Of a stretch of 64,000 nt of DNA, positions 37,625-50,068 are shown piece by piece (within the stretch, counting starts at the first letter, position 1; every line of letters begins with the position of its first letter). The stretch is taken from the NCBI GenBank assembly GCA_026119935.1, contig JALRMH010000054.1:186001-250000 (forward strand), in the 5' to 3' direction. The position numbers and the translations under genes are program-made. Source of the DNA: Endothia cerciana. Taxonomy: Eukaryota; Ascomycota; Sordariomycetes; Diaporthales; Cryphonectriaceae. Under the pieces are notes generated by a model that was given only the letters and a program-made list of their open reading frames with translations, was not told the origin of the DNA and searched no databases.

Positions 37625-38366
37625 GTTGAGCCGTTGAGCAGTTGCAACAACAGGAAACCGGGGCCATGACGTCGAGGAGGGAGACTGGGCAGGTAGAGGC
37701 CTTGGCCAAGTGCCGGCAACCTAACGTCGTGCCAGTCGCGAGCCGTTGCGACTGGGCCCAGAAACCGGTCTGGCCGTCACGGGCGGAAAACAGGGAGAGG
37801 GGACGTCTCGTACCTTGGGTTCGGTGCGGGCTAGAAGGAGCACGGTGGGCTCGACGGGTGTAGGTGGCAGCAGAGCAGGAGTGCAATGCCAGGTGCGAGG
37901 TGTTGTGCGTTCGTCGTCGACTTTATCGTTCACCGGAAGATTAACCGCTTGAGCAGATTGGGCCTCTGGCTTCAGCCACAGCGTCGGACGAGGCACGAGC
38001 ACACACCAAGATGCACCAAGGAGTCGGAGGGACGACCCCTGAAAATGAGGCTACCAGCGGCAGGCAAAAGCAACGGCAACGGCAAAAGCAACGTGGGGAA
38101 AGCCCACTGCAGTGAGGTTGATGGCTCCCGCTCCCGCTCTTGCATTGGGCAGGGCTACCAATCAGTCCGCTCCCGCTCCACTGAAGACCCGCTGAAAATT
38201 TCTGGTTGCCGGACTACCGTCTTGGTTTTGGTGTTTTCCCCCCTCCTCGCTCTCTTGCATGCTGCCATCTGCAACGCCTCTCTTCCTCCGATCCTCGACG
38301 ACAAGAGCCCGCAGGACCCGGAACTGTTCGCACAGTTTCCGAGCTGTCCAACTGTGCGCTGCAACC
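37625..38366. promoter_or_regulatory. Divergent promoter region between the LC8 gene and MRD1
   Basis: The 742 bases separate two divergent housekeeping starts. GGCAAAAGCAACGGCAACGG-like short repeats occur near 38055-38095. No specific factor site was recognised. Confidence 0.45.
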
Positions 38367-41120
38367 ATGGAGTCGTCACGGCTATTCGTCAAGAATCTGC
38401 CGCCAAGCATTAACGAGGCCGACTTTCGGAAACACTTTTCGACTGGCGGTCGACAGGTCACAGATGTCAAGCTCATTGGCAAGAGGCGGATTGGCTATGT
38501 CGGCTACAAGACGCCTGAGGAGGCAGCCAAGGCTGTCAGGTACTTCAACAAGTCCTACATCCGCATGTCAAAGATCTCCGTCGAACCAGCCCGCCCCATC
38601 TCAGACCCTGCCCTGCCAACCGCAAACAAGATCAAACATGTTGCGAACAGGCTCCCGACGCCAGATCCTGAGCCAAAGGCCAAGGATAACGGCGCTGAGG
38701 CTTACAGCAAGAAGAGGAAGAGAGACGACCTGGACCCATCCGATCCCAAGCTGAAAGAGTATCTCGATGTCATGCGCCCCGGTCAGACAACTTCCAGCAA
38801 GCTTGAGGGTATCCTCGGGCGGCCTACAGAGGAGGCGGACACTACATTGCCAGTTGTTCCTGTGGAAGCCGAGAGTGACGATGAATACGAGGAGATACCG
38901 GCTCACAAGTCGAAGCGTCAGAGGGAGGATGTGCCACATACAATCCCTTCCGCTCCAGCAGCAGACGGCTCTACCGATGATAGTCCACAACTAGCAGCCA
39001 GCGACGCGCCCAAGGAGCCACAATCAGCTGACGCAACAGACGACGATTGGTTGAGGTCACGTACAAACAGATTACTCGACTTGGTTGATCCCGATGATCC
39101 GGCAGCTCTGGCTACGGTTGCATCGCGCCCAAGCCAACAACCTGCCGAAGCGACTGATCCCTTGTCATCGGAAGACGTTGATATGATCGAGGCCGCTGCC
39201 GGTACCAAATCGCCTCATGAACCAGCCGTCGAGCAAGCAGATGGGGACAGTGTGACAGAGCAGATCCGTCGCACAGCGAGGCTCTTCGTTCGAAATTTAC
39301 CTTTCAAGGTTACCGAGGCTGAGCTCAGAGACCATTTCTCAAAGTACGGCGAGGTCGAAGAGGTGAGCTTCCCCTTCATCTTCTCTTAAACCTCTTCTTT
39401 TCCGTCCTCCAATGTGATGAACCCCAGATAGGGACAGCTTATGCTCAAAGCATTTGATGAGAACCTGGGTCGAGTATTTTAGTAGATGCTTCACTCTTCT
39501 GAACAGGGACATGTTGTGGTGGTTGTGCTCGAGAAAATGTGTTCCGAGCTCTCTTGCTGATGTTGATAGTTGCATGTTCCCGTCGCTGCCTCTGGCCAAG
39601 GTAAGGGATTTGCCCATGTTTCCTTTACCGACTCCGACGCCGCGATTGCCGCCTTGCAAGACGTCGATGGAAAGCCTTTCCAGGGCCGCCTCCTCCATGT
39701 CATTCCTGGTCAGCCCAAGAAGGACCACCAGCTGGATGAGTTTGCCATTTCACAGCTGCCCCTGAAGAAGCAAAATCTTCTTCGCAAAAAGGCCCAAGCG
39801 ACCACGAGCACCTTCAACTGGAACTCGCTGTACATGAATCAAGATGCCGTTCTCGCGTCAACGGCAGATCGGCTTGGCGTGTCCAAATCAGAACTGCTCG
39901 ATCCCACATCGACCGATGCCGCTGTGAAACAGGCCGTAGCCGAGACACAAATCATCACGGATACCAAGACGTATTTCGCCGGCCATGGCGTGAAACTTGA
40001 CGCTTTCAAATCCCAGAAGAAGGGAGATACGGCGATTCTGGTCAAGAATTTCCCCTACGGCACCACCCTCGAAGAACTGCGGAAGTTGTTCGAGGAAGCC
40101 GCCGGCGGCAATGTTCTCCAGGTTCTCATGCCACCCAGTAAGACCATTGCGATCGTGCAATTCTCACAGCCGGTGGCTTGCAGAACAGCGTTTGCGAAGC
40201 TAGCCTACAGACGCATGGGATCGTCGATTTTGTTTCTCGAGAAGGCCCCCGCAAATCTGTTCGCGGATCATCGACCTATCATACAGTCTCAACCCGATCG
40301 CGCCACTGGTGTGCAAAAAGCATCTGCTACTGATCTACTAGAGCCGGAAGATGATCGGGAGACCGCGGAGACCGGGTCCCTGTACGTCAGAAACCTGAAC
40401 TTCGACACAACAACAGCGCAGTTGGCCGAAGCTTTCACGTCTTTAGACGGATTCGTCAGCGCACAAGTGAAGACAAAATTGAATCCCAAGAAGCCAGGTC
40501 AAGTGCTGAGCATGGGTTTCGGCTTTGTGCATTTCCGCTCGAAGGCGCAGGCTGAGGCTGCCCTGAAGATCATGGACGGCTACGTCCTGGATGGCCACAC
40601 TTTGGGGGTCAAGGCGTCTCACAAGGGCCTCGATGCAGCCGAGGAGAGGCGCCGGGAGGATAAGGCTAAAAAGGGTCAGAGGACCAAGATTGTCATTAAA
40701 AACCTTGCTTTCGAGGCGTCGAAGACAGATCTTCGGCGATTGCTCGGCACTTACGGCAAGCTCAGAGTCGTCCGCATTCCAAAGAAATTTGGCAACTCAT
40801 CGTATGTTACCTCCCCAATACGCGTCATTACATTGCTCTACTAATCAAGGAGACACAACAGACGGGGATTCGCCTTTGCGGAATTCGAGTCGCCGCGGGA
40901 TGCAGCGAACTGCATCAAGTCCCTCAAAGATACACATTTACTTGGCCGCAGGCTGGTGCTGGATTACGCCGAAGCTGAGGCGGTTGACGCGGAGGAAGAA
41001 ATCGCCAAGATGCAAAAGAAGATCGGGGGCCAGGTCAACAAGGTGGCAGTCCAGAAGCTTACTGGAAAGGGGGCCAGACAAAGATTCGAAATCGGGGAGG
41101 AGAATGAGGACGATGCATAA
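38367..41120 (+). CDS. MRD1: Multiple RNA-binding domain protein Mrd1, 828 aa
   Basis: Three exons: 38367-39362, 39570-40801 and 40862-41120, in phase. There are five RRMs. RRM1 starts at residue 5 (SRLFVKNLPPSINEADFRKH), RRM2 near 305 (ARLFVRNLPFKVTEAELRDH), RRM3 near 484 (AILVKNFPYGTTLEELRKLF), RRM4 near 600 (GSLYVRNLNFDTTTAQLAEA) and RRM5 near 703 (TKIVIKNLAFEASKTDLRRL). Acidic linkers separate RRM1 from RRM2. Mrd1 binds pre-rRNA in the nucleolus and is needed for early cleavages giving 18S rRNA. Length and domain count fit the family. Intron 1 (207 bp) interrupts RRM2 between its RNP motifs. Confidence 0.95.
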
Positions 41121-42069
41121 GGCTGAGGTCTCTCCTGATAACACCTTTTGGGCTCGTGGGTCCTACGCCAATCCCAAAATATGCTTGGACTAGAGTACTA
41201 GAGGGACACATTCGGGACTTGTGGGTTGTGACTCGTGTCTTGCACTCCATCCCTTGCTCAGCCCGCCAACCAACACCTCCACTAACAAACAATTGGAAAG
41301 CCCATCCCTCTTGATTCTCCTGCTTTGAAAACGATGTCTGTTGCTAATCTTGTTCGCATGCCTCACACGTCGGGAGCCGGGTGACCCCCCACCTTCAAGC
41401 CTCATCCGGGCCCTGTCGTCAACCCGCCAGCCCTCCCCCCCCCTGCGTTCCCTTGGAGATAGGTCTGTAGGTTCTTCACTGGCAGACCTCACTTGCAGTA
41501 CCGAGACCAGTGGCGTTTTCCAGAGTTCGGCGTTACCCTGCCTAGGCTATGCGTTGCCTGATGGGGGCAAGTCCCACCGCAAAGGTCCTCCTCCCAGAAG
41601 GGAGTGCACAATTTGATGCGGATCGCGGTGGACGACAGGGGAGGGAGGACTCGTTGCGGTAATGGCCTCTGTAGCGTTGTTATTATCATATAGAGGCGTC
41701 TCCCTATGACAAGCAGACAGTCGAGCGGTTCGGTAGGCCCACCATGCATGGGTGGGTTTGTTTCTGAAATAAGTATCTTATATTCTCACTGGCCTGCCTT
41801 CCTCGCCATGGGGATGAAAACCGTCCCCCCCCCAACGACATTCTTTCCAATTCCCACCGTCATTCCTTCTCTTCTTCCTACCCTCCACGTTCCTTACGCT
41901 TCGAAAGCATTTGTGGTATCACCCGTATCACAGCAACAATCCATTCTTTGCAGAAGACATCCCAACGCTTCTTGTTTTTTGTGAATTCCTGAAGGTGGTC
42001 GAACGAAACGGCAACGACGTATAGCGTAGTGTGTGCAATATCCCACCGCACTGAGCTTACTCTTACACT
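41121..42069. promoter_or_regulatory. MRD1 3' flank and abaA promoter
   Basis: No ORF. The right half is rich in pyrimidines and ends at the abaA start. It holds three CATTCY boxes. Confidence 0.5.
41839..41947 (+). promoter_or_regulatory. Three candidate AbaA response elements (CATTCY)
   Basis: CATTCT at 41839-41844, CATTCC at 41861-41866 and CATTCT at 41942-41947, all on the plus strand within 235 bases of the abaA start. AbaA of Aspergillus binds CATTCY. Positive autoregulation is the natural reading. The motif is short, so chance is possible. Confidence 0.45.
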
Positions 42070-43660
42070 ATGGATCATCGCCGCTCCTTGCTGCCCCCCG
42101 AGTCTTACTCGCCCCCTTCTGCTCCTACTGCTCAGGCCCTGGCGGCGGAGTACGGCGGCGACACGAACACCTTGGCGCCCTACGATGGCGGGCATACCAG
42201 TACCACCACTAGCACCACGACCACGACCGCCAGCTGCCTCCGCGAGGGCGCGGCGGGAAGCACGGGCGGTAGGCAGCCCCTGCAGGAATCGACGGGCAAC
42301 GCCCAGCATCAGCCCCAGCACCAGATCCCCTCGCATTACCCGCTCGGCCAATACCCACTCCCCTCCCTCCAGCCCCCATCGAGGTCCTGCACGCCCGCCC
42401 TCTCGTCCACGCCCTCGCTCTCCGTCCTGACCGGGGCCCTCGCGCCGCCCGTTCTGGGCTCCAACGGGCCCTTGCGCCATGGCGCCGGGCCTGCGGGGTC
42501 GGGGGCCGCCGGGTCGGTGTCGTCGGCGTCGTCGACGTCCTCGCTGAGGCTACGGCGGTACCACGAGCTCCTGCAGAAGCGGAACAGGAACCCCATCTAT
42601 GACTGTCCCGAGTTCGCGCAGTACCGGCTCAAGCAGAAGGACAAGGACCGGCAGGTGTGGCCGGACGTGCTGGAGCATGCTTTTCTAGATGGTGAGTCTC
42701 TCTTCTCTTTTTGGTGGTATCCTCGCCAACTCACCAAAAAAAAACCCCTCCCTACCCCGAGTTTCCCAACCAAGGGAGAGGATGTCCGTATTCGTAGGGT
42801 GAGAGCAGACAACGCTGATCGTAAACTCAAGCCCTCCTGCTCATCCTCCACATGGGCCGCCGCAAGTTCTATATGGGCGGCAAGCAGCACGGCCGCAACA
42901 TGATCATCTCGGAGTATATCTGGCTGCGGTGGGTGGCCACGCTGCCGCCGGGGTCGAACCCAGACAAGGTCTGCGGCGTGGAGGACAAGGACGGCCAGCC
43001 ACTGGGGGATGAACACCCAGACAAGTATCACGAGATGTACCGGAAGCGTAAGCAGGTGTCGAGTCACATCCAGGTGCTGAAGGGGTTCTTCAGACTCAAC
43101 TGGGCTTGTAAGTCAGCCCCTTTATCCCGTTTCCATCCCATTCCAAACCCCCCCGTATGAGGCCGTCACCCCAATTCCGAATGAGCTTGCAACCCGGGGG
43201 TTGAGTTAGATCAGAGTGTATTTTACACACACAGCGTTCACTCACCTCTTAACGGCCACCAGGTCAAAGCCCTCTGCCACATACACATAGACTAACCCTC
43301 AGTTCTATAGACAACTTCCTCTTCTCAAAAGGTAAGGAGGAGGGCTCCAAAGACAAGAACAAACAGCCCGCCCCCAACAGGTGGTACAAGGAGAACACGG
43401 ACCAGCGCTCCTTCAAGGGCGACCCCGTGCTGACGGCCCTGGAACGCAAACAACTCCCCACCGTGCGGCCCAACTACGAGTACTTCCGGCAGCTCCTGGC
43501 CATGGACACAAAGGTGCAGGTCCGGCCGTCTACCTGCTGGATCTACGTCGCCAACACGATGCTGCGCGACCAGCCCTCCTCTTCCCCGTCATTGCTCCCC
43601 GCCAGCAGTGACCCCAACAAGCCCATCCTCACCAAGGACGGCCTCTGCAATGCCGAAGAA

Positions 43661-43697
<37 letters not shown>

Positions 43698-45856
43698 GTG
43701 TTTACAGCTCGGCCAACCCCAACGGCGCAAACACCACTGTCAACACCTACCACGCGCGCAAGGGGCTCCTGTTTCGTGAGGACTACCCGCACCGGTACGC
43801 TTTCAACAACCCGGCCGTGGGGGAGGAGAGCCCCTGGACGCCGCGGGAGCGCGAGGTGCGCAACATCCGGCACAAACTCCTGCACGAGTACGCGTGGCCG
43901 CTCAAGCAGACCGAGTCGTCCTCGGCGCGCGAGCTCCTCGACGAGTGGGAGGGCGAGCACCCAGACCTGCACGCCATGCTCAAGGGCGTCATCGAGCAGC
44001 ACGACCTGCAGAACGCGCACGCCCTCCCCGTGAGCAAGCTGTGCGACATCATCCACGTCGACGTCACGTTCGACATCCACCGCGTGCACTGCCTGCCCGA
44101 GGGCACGAGCTTCGAGTGGCCCTTCAAGATCAGCGTCGCGCAGCCCGGGCTGGTGGGCCACGACTGGCGCGTGCGGACGTGGCTGGAGCGGCCGGTCGAG
44201 CTGGCGCGGAGCGCCACCGGCAAGGGCGAGGTGGGGAGGGCCGGGGGGATGGTGAGGACGAAGCATGAGAAGGCGATGATGAACGAGATGACGCACCTGA
44301 GGGGCTGCAGCGATGACAACCCGCACTGTGACTGTCGGAACAGGCACGTGAGCGATGTGTGGCTTGTGCCGGTCCCGGCGAACACCTGGGCGGAGTCGCT
44401 CGGGCTGTGCGCGCAGTTCCCGCCGTACCTGGTGCCCAAGAAACGGGCCTCGGGCCGCTCCGGGAGGGAGGATGACATGCCGGAGTCGGACACCGTCACC
44501 CAGATGGACCTGATGAGGGGCACGGCCATGTTCCAGGAGCTGTGGTCCAGCGCGCCCGCTGACGCGGGCGCGATGGAACAATCACAATGGACGCGGAGGG
44601 CGGTGATCCTGTGGACGTTCAACACGATCCACTTCTTCGACAAGGACAACAGCCTGTGCGAGACGCCCGCGGGCACGCAGTGGCGATTCCTGTCCGCCGT
44701 TGACCCCCTCTCGGCGGTGCACCAGGAGAGGGTGCTCCTCCAGACAAGCGCTCACAGCGACCGTGGCGTCATGTCACCCTCGCCGTCGTACCAACAGCTG
44801 CTCAACAGCCAGATGGCTGACAACATGAGCGCAATATGGGACCTCCCTCCGGGAGGTGTCCACTCTGCTCCAGCTTCTATGCCTGTGTCACCCCTGGCGG
44901 GTTATGGCCCGTCACCACTGCATGTCCACGGCAACTTTGCCAATGGCCTCGTCACCCCACCGGCGTCGGCCACGCTCCCCTCGACGTACGCCTTCGAAGG
45001 GGCCACAAGTCTCTTGCACTCGCAAGGCCTCGCCGGTGAGCACATGGGCTTCATGCCGGTGACATCCGTCGATGCCAAATCCAGCTTCGTGGGCGACAGC
45101 CTGTACACGGCCCCATACCTCCCAAGCACAACGCATAGCACGTTCTATGACGAGGCGGATGACAATGACAGCGACACGACCCTGCCTGGCGAGACAGCTG
45201 ACCTGTCCGGGTTTGACGCCCACCAGTGGTCCAACCTGAACAGCACTGCTCATGCCACCAATAGCGCAGTACCGTTAGACTGGGACAACCACGCCCTCCA
45301 CAGCCTTTCCATGGTCGCTGAAGAGATGGCTGGCCATGATTGCGAGCCCAGAACGGCTTCGTTTGATGAAGATGTGCAGCAGCTGCAGCACTCGTATGAC
45401 CCCTTTGCTCAGCTGCGGGCCGAGGCAAGGGAGCGCAGAACACACTCACCCGATAATTACTCGAGGCAATATCTGCAACCCCTGCGGGCAAGCATCGACC
45501 ATAGGAGAGTACGGCACGAACGAGACAGCGACCAGGCAGACAACAGCCAGGTCCACCGCGAAAACAATCCCACGCACCTCAGCCAGCCGACGACGGATTG
45601 GAACAACGGAGTCAGCCAGGTCCACCACTCGCTGCCGCAAGGCGACGACAGGCTGCCGATGAGCGAGGCAAGGGCGCTTCAGGATTATGTGCCAGCGAGC
45701 CTGAGCCCGTTGCTGAACCGCAAGAGACGCCGGGATGATGAGGAGGACAGCAGCAGATACGCCCTGGGCTCCATGGCGAGCTATCCGCACCGGGACGACG
45801 GCAGGTATGCGCCCACAGCCAGCATGGATCGTCAGGAGGACCACGCTTGGCCGTGA
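42070..45856 (+). CDS. abaA: AbaA, TEA/ATTS-domain conidiation regulator, 1147 aa
   Basis: Three exons: 42070-42691, 42832-43107 and 43311-45856, in phase. The TEA/ATTS DNA-binding domain spans about residues 195-295. It starts VWPDVLEHAFLDALLLI, continues GGKQHGRNMIISEYIWLRW and ends with the recognition-helix motif KRKQVSSHIQVLKGFF. Intron 1 falls inside it. In aspergilli abaA acts between brlA and wetA in the central conidiation pathway, driving phialide differentiation in the nucleus. The N terminus is Ser/Thr/Pro-rich. A glycine run encoded by GGC repeats (43660-43698) and long disordered tails make it larger than the Aspergillus protein. Intron 1 ends in AAG. Confidence 0.92.
43660..43698 (+). 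repeat. GGC trinucleotide run encoding polyglycine inside abaA
   Basis: About 12 consecutive glycine codons in frame, mostly GGC. Length polymorphism between strains is likely. Confidence 0.95.
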
Positions 45857-48800
45857 CAGGAGCCGCGCGGGCCGGAGTAAGACACACGCTCCTATAGAGG
45901 TCAAGCCGGGCTTTGTCCGGATGTTAGTGCCCGGTGCCGTGGTGCTGTTTTACTTCACATCCTTCTCGTCGCTTCTGGACCAGGCAGGCAATAGGGATAG
46001 GTCTGAGCTGCGACAGCGTTGCGGGGTTTTGAATTTACTCACCTAGTAATAATATACCTAGTGAGGATGTTCGGCGTTTCATGATTCCCGCGCAAGATGG
46101 GGGAGCCCAGACCCATATAGGCAGGCAAAAACCGGGTCTGGTTGGGCTTGAGTTGGGGGGATTAACAAGGACTTAGGTACATCTGATGGCTCAAATTTTA
46201 ATCCACGACATCTTTCGGTAAAAACACGTCCTCGGGAGATCCTCAAGATAGAGTTTGACTACGGCCCAAGGTATCAGTGCAAGGAGTATGGTCCGCAGAT
46301 AGCCAAGACGTGAAATGAAACTCGCCAGCCCTCGAGCATCCGGCTCGAGGTGCTCAAATAAGAATCCGTCTCCGTCTCCTGGTGATTTGGGACGAAGAAG
46401 TTCGTCTCGATATTGTGTTTGGCGAAACGGAAATGCGGGAAACTGGAGTATGAGCCAACAACGTTGAGATGAGTCCGCACTGATCCCCCACACTGATTCA
46501 GTGATCGGGAGGTGAGCGTGACGGAGAACATCACTGGCTGGTTTCGTAGATCTCATCGCCACTTGGATAGATGGATGCGCGGCATGCCAGCGATAACCGA
46601 AGCTTGTTTCAAATTTTGGGGGGGGGGGGGAGGCAAGTGGTGTTGTATCATAGTAGACGGTGAGGGGCCCGGATTCCGCCTGCTCTAAGGCCTTTTCGAA
46701 AATATAGACAGGGGGGCCACGACGGTGGCCGACCGCTTATCGATAAAAGGCTCAATACATGAGACCCTTTTGGCTTGTGTATCCGGGACCGCACAACATA
46801 AGGAGGCGTTTCAGAGCAGTCGGGGTAAAGAGTGTCGGCTTGGCCCATCCTTGCAAGAATTTGACACACTTCCAAACAGAAGTAAAGATGGTACTGGCCC
46901 AGGCTGCGAGGAGAATCTCGACAGAGTCAAGAGTGTTGTGGTTAGTTTCGAGGGTTTGAAACGGCTTCGTCCCTGGTGACCGACCAGTCCGGGTACCAAC
47001 TTGACGCGGTCCGGCAGAGCCATGATAGTGCAAAGACTTTTGGTGACAGCTGGCTCTGCAGAGACCCGCTCGTTAATCCAAGGTTGTGCGAAGCGCAGTG
47101 CTGGGTCTCGGCATTGCCCAACACGGTGTGGTGTCTTCGGGCATTGAGACACGTTTCCCCCCCTCCCGCTTTTTTCTTTTCTTTCTTTCGCGTTGGTGCC
47201 AAGCGAGGCTGCACGGTACCCAAGAGCCGGTCAACCGATCATCACCGAGGGGTCTCTTCTATTCCCAAGGAGGCCCCGGGAGTGACGGCGATGGCATCAA
47301 CGGAAAAGCCACCCCCCACCCCCCACCCCCCCAGTGGTCTCATCCGCTCAGCCTCGGAAGATAGTGAGTACCCAGGCACATCGGGTAGGCTGATAATAAT
47401 CGCGCACAGAGGAGTTAGAGGAGTAGACAGGTCGATGGGAGATAACAAGGACGGGCTGGTTTCAGGTGAGGCCGAAGTCCCGAGCGAAGGCTCAAGCGAC
47501 CTCTATATTATTATGCGTGGGGGTGTTATATCGACAGTAAGCCATTTGTGGTGTGTGCGGTTGGCATGCCGATCATGGCTCAGTGGCAGTGGTGCAGCGC
47601 GTATGTGCGTGTCTGCAGGTCTCGCCGCGACAGAGGCCAAGGTGCTGACATCGAGTGGACAGTACCGGGTCGCAGCTGTAGCCGCCGGCCTCTGCGGCCG
47701 TGCATGACCCACCGGCGGCTGATCACCAGGCGGGAGCACCCTAGCGAGTGAAGATGGCCAACATGGGTCAGAAGTGTTGCAGTGGCACCGGGGAACCCGC
47801 AAGCCGCGGTGTGGTTGTTGATATATCAAACAAGTGGTCCAGGCGGGTCTGCAGGTGTGGATCGTCCGACGAGCCCTGCCAAGATGGAAAACCAGTGGTT
47901 GTCGATGGCCCGCAGCCCAGGTGCAGGGGCGGGGAAGAGCACGGGCCAGGCAGGACACCTCACCACACAGGACACTCCCACCTCGGGCCTTCTCATCTGA
48001 AAAGGACCGTTCCCAGAAGCCATCTTGAGATGCTGGCCGGCGTTCTGACAGTAGCTCAGCCCAACCCAGATCTTGGACTCGGCTCGACTCGACCAAGGCA
48101 CCCTGTACCATAACAGCTCGCGTTATCGTCTGAAGTTTTGGAGAGGGTTTGGCGCCAAGCTTTGAGAAGAACCCCCCACCCCCTGCTGCGAAACCAGAAA
48201 CCAACGCTGGAGAGCAGCTTTCCCCACAGGAGAAAAGGGTTCCGCAAGAAACGACAGGCGTTTAAAATCCAGGTCCCACTCCCAGGGGGGGGGTCCTGGT
48301 CTTCGACAGGGGAAGAGCCGCCCGCCTCTTTTTCGACCTCACCTCAATCTCAACCCCCCCCCAGCCACAGAGCCTCAAAGCCTCAACCTCTTCACAGGGC
48401 TGCCCCAGTCCCCCCACCCCCACCGCCATGAGCGTCGACGGACGGTGGATGAGTGGATGGGAGTTCTTCCAACTCCAGACACGCGACACCGCAGCTTCCT
48501 ATCCATAAATTATCCCCCCACCGCCATGCGTCCATTCTCGAGATACGGTACGTACACGGTACCCTAGGTACCCAGAGGGTAGGGGACGCCCAGTTCGGTC
48601 CAGTCCCGGCCCCAGGCAAGGTAGACGACATCTCCTGTCGTCGCATTCATAGTCACAAGTATCCAGGCTTCCTCCAATGGGGGATGTCCTCTTGGAAGCC
48701 CGGCAGGGGGCATTGCGCGTCAAGGGCGGCCATCGTCTCGTGTGCCTGGCGCTAGAAGAGGGACGTCTGGGGCTCCCCGAGGTTCTTCCTACTCTGGTTC

Positions 48801-50068
48801 CTCCCTTCCCTGCATGTGGTGTGGCTTGTCTCGTGGTACCCTCCTCGCCTGGTCAGGCGTTTCCAACTCATGTCGACATGGGACGAAGACGGTGTGCCCC
48901 CCTAACCCCGGTTCTCGCAAACCCAACAGGTGTTTCCTGGCCCGCCGTCCTCTCCTCCCGTCACCTCTCACATTTACTTGAATCGAGGATGTTGCTGCCC
49001 CACTACAAGACGTGTGCTCGGCCTGTCCTGAATCCTGAACGTGAACCTGGACCCCAGACCTGGACCTGGACCCTCTCTATCCCGGATGCTGATCATCCTC
49101 GGGCCTCTCATTACACCTCGAATGCCCTCAACACCTATCGTTCACCTGCCAGAGTGCCCACCTTGAACCAACACCTCGGATACAGGTCCGGCCTCTCCCT
49201 GCCCTCATGCTCATGTCCGCCTGCATCTGCACGTTTCGATGACGATAGTCTCCCACTGTGGATCGATCTGGCTGCCGACCACCCGTACGACATCAAGGGA
49301 CCCGTGGGCCGACCTTCACCGTGCAGCGAGACCCGCCCCCATCTCGTCCTCGTACTTGACCTGCAGACTTCAGCATCCGTTCTCCAGTCTGCCTACTTTA
49401 CTCATCCTTCGTCCTACCTCAGAAGACTTCCACACCCGCCTGAGCCCCTCACCATCCCCCAGCCTGACGACCACACCGAGCACACCGTGTCGGGTCTTCA
49501 AACCACTCTGGACCCCACCTCCCTCAGCCTCTTGAATATCGACATCGACACCCAATCAGTCCCACCGAGGGAGGCTTCGATAGACTCCGCCCGCCGGGCA
49601 GCTGAGGCTCGCTGTTGACTAGGCCTCGTCCCAAGTCCAGTCTCCGCCGCAGGGGAATACCTAGATTTCTAAACGCCTCTCGGAGTCCTTTGTGCACAAT
49701 GCTATCGTGATCGAAGCGCCTCCTTTCTATTCTTTTCTCTTAACTTCTTCTATCAGCCGGTCTGACAATTCCGCGGGACGTTATAATCATCTTTGTCTTG
49801 AAGGCAATTTTCGAAGTCGCTTTTTTTCTTCCTTTTTTTTTCTTTTTTTTCTTCTTCCATCTCTCTGGATTTAAACCCAAACAATCCCTTTAAGCTCAGC
49901 ATCGACCCCCTCCAACACCACAACGCTCAACTCGGCTTTCCTTGGATCGAGCAAACAGGTCTCGACGACTTTCACAGCACCAGTCTATTCGCATCATCAA
50001 CGTGCGAGCTGCGCCGAACACCAAAGCTCACCGACAACCACATCTCCCACACCATACAGCACAACACC
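45857..50068. other. 4.2 kb spacer between abaA and the secreted LPMO-like gene
   Basis: ORFs at 46191-46562 (-), 46976-47707 (+) and 48677-49618 (+) lack any recognisable domain and have low-complexity or CT-rich composition. An imperfect hairpin CTCACCTAGTA...TACCTAGTGAG lies at 46038-46065. A G run lies near 46618-46631, and a GGTACCCTAGGTACCC palindrome near 48558-48573. Bases 49800-50068 are strongly pyrimidine-rich, probably the 5' UTR of the next gene. Confidence 0.55.

Noticed and set aside
43330..43379. Possible 49-base intron in abaA exon 3 (GGTAAG to ACAG)
   Set aside because: Removing it shifts the frame, while the unspliced reading is open and continues the protein.
43589..44581. 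330-codon minus-strand ORF inside abaA
   Set aside because: Antisense shadow of the GC-rich abaA coding exon.
46191..46562. 123-codon minus-strand ORF after abaA
   Set aside because: Some hydrophobic segments but no known family and no partner exon.
48677..49618. 313-codon plus-strand ORF upstream of the LPMO-like gene
   Set aside because: Long but CT-rich, Pro/Ser/Thr-dominated and unrecognisable. Kept out, though it is the best of the rejected frames.
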